A stretch of 6,316 bases of DNA from Bacteroidales bacterium (GTDB taxonomy: Bacteria; Bacteroidota; Bacteroidia; Bacteroidales; VadinHA17): positions 1 through 6,316 of the forward strand of contig JALOMK010000138.1 of the NCBI GenBank assembly GCA_025455505.1, read 5' to 3'. The position numbers were made by a program, and so were the translations under genes. The notes below the pieces were generated by a model. That model did not search any database, was not told the DNA's origin, and saw only the letters and a list, made by a program, of their open reading frames with translations. Below are positions 1 to 5,097 of the stretch, one piece after another; position 1 is the stretch's first letter; each line of letters begins with the position of its first letter.

Positions 1-729
1 GATTACCTTCGATTTTGATGAGGCGCCTTTCTTTGCAAAGAGATTAAACATGAAGCCTGCCACTATCGGTAGAATGATCATGTTCAGAATATCGAGCATC
101 ATGCTCCAGAAATTAACCTCAATATATTGTCCACCCAGCCATTTCATCAGCGTTGGTGTCACAAAGGGTGAAAGCAGCGTTGATATGGCACCAACAGTCA
201 CTGCAAGCGCAAGATTTGCCTTTGCAAGGAAAGACATAACATTCGATGCCAGCCCGCTTGGGACACACCCTATAAGGATTATTCCGGCAGCAATTTCAGG
301 AGGGAAGTTGAAGATATGGGCGATCGAGAAACCCACCAGTGGCATGATTATATAGTGCGAAACAACTCCTACAACAACACCCTTAGGCATCCTGATCACT
401 CCGGTAAAATCGTCGAAACTCATCTGCGAACCCATTCCGAACATTATAATCTGAAGAAGGGGTACTATCAGTTTTTTAAGCTGGAAGTCGCCCACCGAAA
501 CAAAATACTGCGGATAAAAAAGGGAGGCAATAACAGCTGTGAAGATGAAAAGTGTATAGGAGAAACCTTTTGTTTTTTCATAGCCCCTCACACCGAGGGC
601 AAGAGAAACCATTCCAAGTATCAGCAGAATACCGACCGGTGCTGTAATTCCTGAAACAAATAAAATCCCTGAAACTAAATTTAACAGTGCTGCTGCAATC
701 AGCAGGAAGCGGAATGAGCTTTTATTCAT
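1..729 (-). CDS. Bile acid:sodium symporter (BASS/SBF) family transporter, partial (C-terminus beyond left edge)
   Basis: The reverse strand is open from an ATG at 729 to the edge of the window (243 codons, no stop), so the C-terminal part is missing. The protein is strongly hydrophobic throughout. Family hallmarks are the segment ending IMFGMGSQMSFDDF (about residues 95-108), like the conserved FGMG helix of SBF proteins, and GCVPSGLASNV (154-164), which matches the GCPGGTxSNV-type crossover motif that helps bind Na+ in bacterial ASBT homologues. It is expected to be an inner-membrane Na+-coupled importer of an organic anion. The true substrate cannot be read from the sequence; members carry bile acids, pantothenate and other organic acids. 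Before the usual first core helix (about 56-72) lie two extra hydrophobic stretches (about 6-24 and 30-47), so this is an N-terminally extended form. It is divergent from the GH16 gene, with 266 bp between their starts. The family call is firm. Confidence 0.9.
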   Translation of the reverse strand, partial: MNKSSFRFLLIAAALLNLVSGILFVSGITAPVGILLILGMVSLALGVRGYEKTKGFSYTLFIFTAVIASLFYPQYFVSVGDFQLKKLIVPLLQIIMFGMGSQMSFDDFTGVIRMPKGVVVGVVSHYIIMPLVGFSIAHIFNFPPEIAAGIILIGCVPSGLASNVMSFLAKANLALAVTVGAISTLLSPFVTPTLMKWLGGQYIEVNFWSMMLDILNMIILPIVAGFMFNLFAKKGASSKSKVI

Positions 730-757
730 GAATAATAGGGTTAAGGTTAACAGGACT

Positions 758-789
758 TAAATATAAAGAATTGAAACGAACTGCTGAAA
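758..789 (-). promoter_or_regulatory. Candidate Bacteroidota-type promoter for the BASS transporter
   Basis: Reading the minus strand, TATATTTA (765-758) matches the Bacteroidota -7 consensus TAnnTTTG at all but the last fixed base. It is preceded after a 20-nt spacer by TTTC (789-786), one base off the -33 consensus TTTG. The predicted start of transcription would lie about 20-25 nt upstream of the ATG at 729. Both boxes are imperfect and the region is AT-rich, so a chance match is possible. Confidence 0.3.
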
Positions 790-887
790 CCACAATGTGA
801 ATTTAAGAAAAGTTAACAGTCCGGGGATTGCCTCACCAGGGGCAATTTTATGATGCATTATGGCGATTTTAATCAATATTAATCTAA

Positions 888-917
888 TTTTATGGCCTGT
901 CATAATCCATAATTTTG
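888..917 (+). promoter_or_regulatory. Candidate Bacteroidota-type promoter for the GH16 gene
   Basis: TAATTTTG at 910-917 is a perfect match to the Bacteroidota -7 element TAnnTTTG. A T-rich stretch, TTTT at 888-891, lies 18 nt upstream as a weak -33 box (consensus TTTG, usual spacing about 19-21). Transcription would begin near 924, giving a leader of roughly 70 nt before the ATG at 996. This is the best promoter match in the 730-995 intergenic region. Confidence 0.45.
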
Positions 918-950
918 GAATATTATGAGCAAGTGTGCCACCCGGATCAT

Positions 951-967
951 TTTAAAAATATTTTAAA
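951..967. repeat. AT-rich inverted repeat (7-3-7) in the GH16 leader
   Basis: TTTAAAA at 951-957 and TTTTAAA at 961-967 are exact reverse complements separated by ATA. The dyad lies about 28 nt before the GH16 start codon and downstream of the candidate promoter. It could be an operator or a weak leader hairpin. It is made only of A and T in an AT-rich spacer, so it may equally be chance. Confidence 0.35.
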
Positions 968-995
968 CACCTTAATGTGAACCAATAGCTTAACA

Positions 996-2204
996 ATGGT
1001 GCCTATGATAACTGAATCTGTTTTTACACGCAACCTTTTAGTTTTTGCAATTGCCGTCCTTCTTATTTCATGCAAGGGAAAGGATCCGGCCACGGACTAC
1101 CCGGTTGCTGACATATCAGATGCGGCCGAATCGAGGAAGACAAGCGACGGGACAATGCGTTTCAATATCTACCTGAGCAAGGCTGCGGAAAATGAAGTCT
1201 CTGTCGGCTATGTTCTTAAAGACGGAACTGCGATTGCTTCCAAGGATTTCGTTGCCGCCTCGGGAACTGTCACGATCCCCGCCGGACAGGCCAGCGGCTA
1301 TTTTGAGGTTGTAATCAAAGGCGATCCTGAAGATACCCGCCAGGCGAATCTGCAGTTCACAGCCGAACTTGAAAATCCCCAGCTTTGCAAATTAGGCATC
1401 GGGGCGGCAACCGGGACAATAATAACCGAGAACGGACTAAACCTCGCAACGGGAAATGAAGGCTACTCTACCCCGCTTTCGTACCCCGGGTATACACTCG
1501 CATGGAGCGACGAGTTCAACGGGAGTTCCCTTGACCTTTCGGTGTGGAACCAGGAAACAGGCCGTGGCAGCAACGGCTGGGGTAATAATGAGCTTGAATT
1601 TTACACAAACAGCACTAACAACACTTTCGTATCAAAAGGCAACCTTGTTATAGAGGCGAGGAAAGATCTTGCATCGGGACTGAACTATACCTCGGGACGC
1701 ATGACCACACAGGGGAATAAGTTCTTTACCTTCGGAAGGATAGACATCAGGGCCAAACTACCGGTAGGCAAGGGCATCTGGCCCGCCCTGTGGATGCTGG
1801 GCACAAACATCACAACAGCCGGGTGGCCGGCCTGCGGTGAGATTGACATCATGGAACTTGTCGGAACCTACCCATCCAGGGTTACAGGTACCATGCACTG
1901 GAAAACCGTCTCCGGTAACAGTACTAACAAAGGGGCCAATTTCAACCTGTCCACGGGAGATTTCTCTCAGCAGTTCCACGTGTTCAGCATAGTATGGGAA
2001 AAAGACATTATCAAATGGTATGTCGACGATCAGTTGTACCTTACAAATACCCTGGCGGATGTAGGCGCTGCTAATTATCCTTTCAACGCCCCCCATTTCT
2101 TCATATTCAATGTTGCAGTGGGCGGAAACTGGCCAGGGCCTCCCGATGGTACAACAACATGGCCGCAGAGGATGTTCGTTGACTATGTCAGGGTGTTCCA
2201 GTGA
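996..2204 (+). CDS. GH16 endo-beta-1,3-glucanase (laminarinase-like) lipoprotein with N-terminal Calx-beta domain
   Basis: This 402-residue secreted enzyme is predicted to hydrolyse internal beta-1,3 bonds of laminarin-like glucans. A hydrophobic leader ends in the lipobox LISC with Cys26, so it should be a lipoprotein. Residues about 37-145 resemble a Calx-beta domain (DGTA, GTVTIPAG and a closing GTII), likely a spacer or binding module. The GH16 domain runs from about 166 to the end. EIDIME at 282-287 is the catalytic ExDxxE motif, with Glu282 as nucleophile, Asp284 assisting and Glu287 as acid/base. NNELE at 197-201 and the C-terminal VDYVRVFQ are typical of laminarinase-type GH16. Beta-1,3 specificity rather than agar, carrageenan or mixed-linkage glucan is inferred from family resemblance. 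The ATG at 996 is the first usable start after an in-frame TGA at 978-980; an ATG at 1005 is an alternative. No Shine-Dalgarno is evident. No SusC/SusD gene adjoins it here. Confidence 0.95.
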   Translation: MVPMITESVFTRNLLVFAIAVLLISCKGKDPATDYPVADISDAAESRKTSDGTMRFNIYLSKAAENEVSVGYVLKDGTAIASKDFVAASGTVTIPAGQASGYFEVVIKGDPEDTRQANLQFTAELENPQLCKLGIGAATGTIITENGLNLATGNEGYSTPLSYPGYTLAWSDEFNGSSLDLSVWNQETGRGSNGWGNNELEFYTNSTNNTFVSKGNLVIEARKDLASGLNYTSGRMTTQGNKFFTFGRIDIRAKLPVGKGIWPALWMLGTNITTAGWPACGEIDIMELVGTYPSRVTGTMHWKTVSGNSTNKGANFNLSTGDFSQQFHVFSIVWEKDIIKWYVDDQLYLTNTLADVGAANYPFNAPHFFIFNVAVGGNWPGPPDGTTTWPQRMFVDYVRVFQ

Positions 2205-2239
2205 TAAACGGCGTAAAGGCGAACGACAAACGGTGTAGA

Positions 2240-2260
2240 GGTATGCGGTATGCGGTATGA
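2240..2260. repeat. Tandem heptamer repeat, three units of GGTATGM
   Basis: GGTATGC occurs at 2240-2246 and 2247-2253, followed by GGTATGA at 2254-2260. A degenerate copy (GGTGTAGA) sits just upstream. It lies in the spacer 36 bp after the GH16 stop and has no coding role that I can see. Short heptamer arrays like this can change copy number by slippage. Confidence 0.75.
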
Positions 2261-2270
2261 GGCAATTGAC

Positions 2271-2299
2271 TCCCCTCACGGGAGGGGACAGGGGTGGGT
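2271..2299. repeat. REP-like GC-rich extragenic palindrome with GGGGTGGG tail
   Basis: TCCCCTC (2271-2277) pairs perfectly with GAGGGGA (2282-2288) around an ACGG loop, and is followed by an unpaired tail CAGGGGTGGGT (2289-2299). A short GC stem with a conserved G-rich flank is the architecture of REP elements mobilised by RAYT (Y1-type REP-associated) transposases. From memory, very similar CCCACCCC...CCCCTC...GAGGGG sequences recur in Bacteroidota intergenic regions; I cannot count copies here. No T-run follows on either strand, so it is not a standard intrinsic terminator, although the stem could still slow polymerase or protect the GH16 mRNA 3' end. Confidence 0.6.
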
Positions 2300-2341
2300 A
2301 AATAAAAGGCATAACGGCATGAGGCGCAGGGCAAGCTGACT

Positions 2342-2387
2342 TGCAGGTCTGCATGACAGCCAGGCTGCAGGACTTGAATGACTTAAC
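2342..2387. repeat. Imperfect direct repeat with embedded CAGCC/GGCTG dyad
   Basis: Two similar stretches begin with TGCAGG at 2342-2347 and 2366-2371, each followed by CT and ATGAC a few bases later, giving a period of about 24 bp. Between them CAGCC-A-GGCTG (2357-2367) is a perfect odd palindrome, and outer CTGCA (2349-2353) and TGCAG (2366-2370) can pair instead. It lies just upstream of the nucleoside hydrolase gene, so it could be a regulator site or a degenerate continuation of the repeat-rich spacer. Confidence 0.4.
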
Positions 2388-2391
2388 TTTA
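2384..2391 (+). promoter_or_regulatory. Weak candidate -7 element for the nucleoside hydrolase operon
   Basis: TAACTTTA matches TAnnTTTG except for its last base. No TTTG-like -33 box is found about 20 nt upstream, where the sequence is GC-rich and holds the dyad described separately. If used, transcription would start only about 10 nt before the ATG at 2408. The operon may instead be read from further upstream. Confidence 0.2.
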
Positions 2392-2407
2392 AAACATCTG
2401 ATATTAA

Positions 2408-3409
2408 ATGAGATCAAAACTAACCTTACTTGTCCTTTCAGCACTGCTGACTCTGTATGGCTGTAATACGAAAGTACCTGGAACAGGAACAACAAAGATT
2501 ATCTTCGACACTGACCTGGGTCCTGATTATGATGACGTAGGAGCGCTTGCTTTTCTTCATGCAATGGCCGACAGCGGCAAAGCCGAGATTCTTGCCACCC
2601 TGGCTTCAAACAAGCATGAACTTGTTGTCCCCTCAATCGAGACAATCAACAACTGGTTCGGCAGACCCGGCATACCTCTCGGGGCACCGAAGGGAGACGG
2701 GGCGAACATGGGATCATCGCAACACTGGGCAGATTCCCTTGTCGCCGGCTACCCTCACACCACAAAGTCAACGAGCGACGCACCAGATGCCATGAATATC
2801 TACCGGCAGATCCTTGCCGGCTCACCCGACAACAGCGTCACAATTGTAACCGTAGGCTTCCTGACTAACCTTGCAGCACTCCTAAGGTCGGAACCTGACG
2901 GCGATTCGCCCCTTAACGGACCTGATCTTGTCAGGACAAAAGTAAAAAGGCTTGTATCAATGGCAGGCAGGTTTCCCCAGGGACGTGAATTCAATGTATT
3001 CATTGATTCTGCAGCATCGAAATTTGTATATGAAAACTGGCCTGGGGAGATAATCTTCTCAGGATTCGAGATAGGCTGGGAGATCAGGACAGGACTGAAA
3101 CTCATCAGGCCGGAAGTACCTGAAAGCCCTGTAAAGGACGTCTTCAGGATAAGCATTCCCCTTTCAGAGGAAGACAGCCTTGGAAGGATGAGCTGGGACC
3201 AGACAGCCGTACTTATTGCAGTATATGGCACAGAAGGTTTCTTCGACACGGTAAAGGGAAGAATAATTGTAAACGAGAATGGCAGCAATGCCTGGAAAAA
3301 CGATCCTGAAGGCCTTCACTATTACGTAGTGCAAAAGATGCCGGTTGCAGAAATGGCAGCATTTATCGAGGAAAGAATGATGCATCAGCCAATGAAGAAA
3401 GGACTGTAA
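2408..3409 (+). CDS. Extracytoplasmic nucleoside hydrolase (IunH/inosine-uridine-preferring family) lipoprotein
   Basis: This 333-residue protein belongs to the Ca2+-dependent nucleoside hydrolases, which split the N-ribosidic bond of nucleosides into free base and ribose. After a hydrophobic leader ending at Cys19 (LYGC, an acceptable lipobox although Tyr at -2 is unusual), the mature protein opens with the family signature DTDLGPDYDD at 34-43, the aspartate cluster that holds Ca2+ and activates water. GFLTNLAALL (Thr153-Asn154 in its centre) corresponds to the conserved GPLTN loop. EFNVFID (Glu194, Asn196) corresponds to the ribose-binding E-F-N segment, and SWDQTAV (Asp264) to the late Ca2+-ligand aspartate. 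All key acidic positions are therefore kept. Base preference cannot be read. Most well-studied homologues are cytoplasmic, so the lipoprotein leader points to scavenging outside the cytoplasm. It is followed after 62 bp by an ADP-ribosylglycohydrolase homologue on the same strand, probably one transcript. Confidence 0.92.
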   Translation: MRSKLTLLVLSALLTLYGCNTKVPGTGTTKIIFDTDLGPDYDDVGALAFLHAMADSGKAEILATLASNKHELVVPSIETINNWFGRPGIPLGAPKGDGANMGSSQHWADSLVAGYPHTTKSTSDAPDAMNIYRQILAGSPDNSVTIVTVGFLTNLAALLRSEPDGDSPLNGPDLVRTKVKRLVSMAGRFPQGREFNVFIDSAASKFVYENWPGEIIFSGFEIGWEIRTGLKLIRPEVPESPVKDVFRISIPLSEEDSLGRMSWDQTAVLIAVYGTEGFFDTVKGRIIVNENGSNAWKNDPEGLHYYVVQKMPVAEMAAFIEERMMHQPMKKGL

Positions 3410-3471
3410 TTCCTTGTCTCCTGACAGAATAGATCTTCAATTTTAATTCAAGCGCAAATATTAACTGTGAT

Positions 3472-5085
3472 ATGAAAATAATAAAAATTTTGGCATTCGC
3501 GGCAGCAGCAATTATGGCTGTTTCGGGTTGCACCAGCTCATCAAAGGATTACAGGGAAATCAGCCCTGTTGTCCTGAAGGATAAGATAGCAGGCGGCTGG
3601 GCCGGCAAAATGATAGGTGTGACTTACGGAGCACCGACAGAGTTCCGGGCCCAGGGAAGGATATATGAAGATTCAATAAGATGGAAACCTTCAGATATCA
3701 GGGGCAGCATGTGGCAGGACGACATCTATGTTCAGCTCACTTTCCTCATGACAATGGACCAGTACGGAATTGATGCACCGGCAAAAAAGTTCCAGGAACT
3801 TTTTGCAAAGGCAGGATATCCGCTGTGGCATGCCAACATGCAGGCAAGGAAAAACTACCACGACAGCATTTTTGCACCTCTTTCAGGCTCACCGGAATAC
3901 AACCTGCATGCCGATGACATTGATTTCCAGATCGAAGCCGACTACATAGGATTCATGTGTCCCGGGATGCCTGCAACAGCCCTCGCAATAGCCGACAAGA
4001 TTGGTCATATAATGAATTACGGCGACGGAGTTTACGGCGGAGTGTTTGTTGCTGCCCTTTATGCTGAAGCCTATTTTGAAAACAACATTCCCGCCATAAT
4101 CGAAAAAGCACTTCTTTCAATTCCTTCTGAAAGTGATTATTATAAAATAATTAAGGATGTGATTAAACTGCACGGTCATTACCCGTCCGACTGGAGAGCT
4201 GCCTGGCAGGAGCTTGAAAACAAATGGGGCAGCGTGCAGATATGCAAGGCAGGTACTACCTTCAATATCGACGCAAAACTCAATGGTGCATATATAGTCA
4301 TGGGACTGCTCTACGGAGAAGGCGACCCGATGAAGACACTTGAAATCTCAACCAGATGCGGCCAGGATTCGGATTGCAACCCGTCAAATGCCCTGGCTGT
4401 TCTTGGCGTAATAAAGGGCTTCAGCGGGCTTCCTGAAGAGATGCAGCAGGGAGTGCTTGCAATGGGTGATTCCATGTTCATACATACAACTCACTCCTTT
4501 AACTCTGCAGTAGCGGCGACGTATAGCTATGCCGTCGAATCAATAGAAAAAGACGGAGGCAGGGCAGACGAGGAAATAATAAAGATAAAAATCCAGGAAC
4601 CCGTAGCCCCGGCACTTGAAGTCTCATTCCCCAACCTGGTCTTCGACCGCAGGATATCGGTATTCGGTGAAGAAGGGTGGAAATTCACGGGCGGCTGGAA
4701 AGCCCACACTATAACAACAAGGGACAACAAGACAAGAGACCAGGCTATGTTTTCTGCAAATGCGGGCGATGTTGCAGAATTATCATTTAACGGAACCGGA
4801 ATTGCAATCGATGGCAACTGGTACAGGGATGGAGGGAAAGCTGAAATTTACATTGACGGCACGCTCCACAGGAATATCGATACCTACTACTGGTTTGCAG
4901 GGCAGCAGCATACCGAAACAATATGGCACATAACCGGATTGCAGCCTGGCAATCATGTTGCAAAAGTTATTGTCAAGGGAGAAAAAAGGCCCGAATCGGA
5001 GGGAACAAAAGTATACCTGACTTCAGCGACGATATTCAGGACAGGTGCAAAAAAGAATGAAGATTTTAAGTTCTCATTTGAATAG
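3472..5085 (+). CDS. ADP-ribosylglycohydrolase (ARH/DraG) family lipoprotein with C-terminal beta-sandwich-like domain
   Basis: This 537-residue protein has a lipoprotein leader (AVSGC, Cys20). The ARH fold follows: KIAGGWAGKMIGVTYGAP (about 37-54) is the family's glycine-rich opening. WQDD (81-84) takes the place of the first metal motif T-D-D. HADDIDFQIEAD (146-157) is an internal acidic segment. CGQDSDCNP (296-304) takes the place of the second metal motif D-x-D-T. In characterised ARH enzymes these motifs bind two Mg2+ or Mn2+ ions and cleave N- or O-ribosidic bonds of ADP-ribose. Here Asp83, Asp84, Asp299 and Asp301 remain, but Thr is replaced by Gln82 and Cys302. From about residue 385 a beta-rich region rich in G-x-Y/W motifs (such as KAEIYIDG and LQPGNHVAKVIV) looks like a galactose-binding-type carbohydrate module. 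Known ARHs are usually about 300-360 residues, so this is a long form. Its substrate is unknown; with the nucleoside hydrolase upstream a ribosyl or glycosyl compound is likely. It is convergent with the next gene. Confidence 0.9.
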   Translation: MKIIKILAFAAAAIMAVSGCTSSSKDYREISPVVLKDKIAGGWAGKMIGVTYGAPTEFRAQGRIYEDSIRWKPSDIRGSMWQDDIYVQLTFLMTMDQYGIDAPAKKFQELFAKAGYPLWHANMQARKNYHDSIFAPLSGSPEYNLHADDIDFQIEADYIGFMCPGMPATALAIADKIGHIMNYGDGVYGGVFVAALYAEAYFENNIPAIIEKALLSIPSESDYYKIIKDVIKLHGHYPSDWRAAWQELENKWGSVQICKAGTTFNIDAKLNGAYIVMGLLYGEGDPMKTLEISTRCGQDSDCNPSNALAVLGVIKGFSGLPEEMQQGVLAMGDSMFIHTTHSFNSAVAATYSYAVESIEKDGGRADEEIIKIKIQEPVAPALEVSFPNLVFDRRISVFGEEGWKFTGGWKAHTITTRDNKTRDQAMFSANAGDVAELSFNGTGIAIDGNWYRDGGKAEIYIDGTLHRNIDTYYWFAGQQHTETIWHITGLQPGNHVAKVIVKGEKRPESEGTKVYLTSATIFRTGAKKNEDFKFSFE

Positions 5086-5087
5086 TA

Positions 5088-5097
5088 ACCCACCCCT
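5088..5097. repeat. Second copy of the REP-like tail 10-mer at a convergent gene junction
   Basis: ACCCACCCCT here is the exact reverse complement of the REP-like tail AGGGGTGGGT at 2290-2299. It fills most of the 10-bp gap between the stop codons of the ARH-family gene (ends 5085) and the oxidoreductase gene (ends 5096), and overlaps the latter's stop codon. No stem-forming partner is present beside it, so it is at most a remnant of a REP element. Confidence 0.35.

Noticed and set aside
50..654. Two overlapping plus-strand open frames of about 100 codons
   Set aside because: They are antisense to the BASS transporter, whose hydrophobic, motif-bearing reading is clearly the real one. Their translations show no recognisable features.
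2271..2299. Intrinsic terminator for the GH16 gene
   Set aside because: The hairpin is GC-rich but is followed by CAGGGGTGGG rather than a T-run, and the minus strand also lacks one.
1758..2495. A 245-codon open frame on the minus strand
   Set aside because: It runs antisense through the GH16 catalytic region and across the repeat-rich spacer into the next gene. Its translation is Cys/Pro/Arg-rich with no domain, while the plus-strand GH16 has intact catalytic motifs.
2800..3385. Minus-strand open frames of 162 and 73 codons
   Set aside because: They lie inside the nucleoside hydrolase gene, which has complete family motifs on the plus strand.
3435..3452. Quasi-palindrome CTTCAATTTTAATTCAAG between the nucleoside hydrolase and ARH-family genes
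   Set aside because: The dyad has mismatches at the fourth position and at the centre and is AT-rich. No promoter or terminator signature accompanies it, so it is not called as a site.
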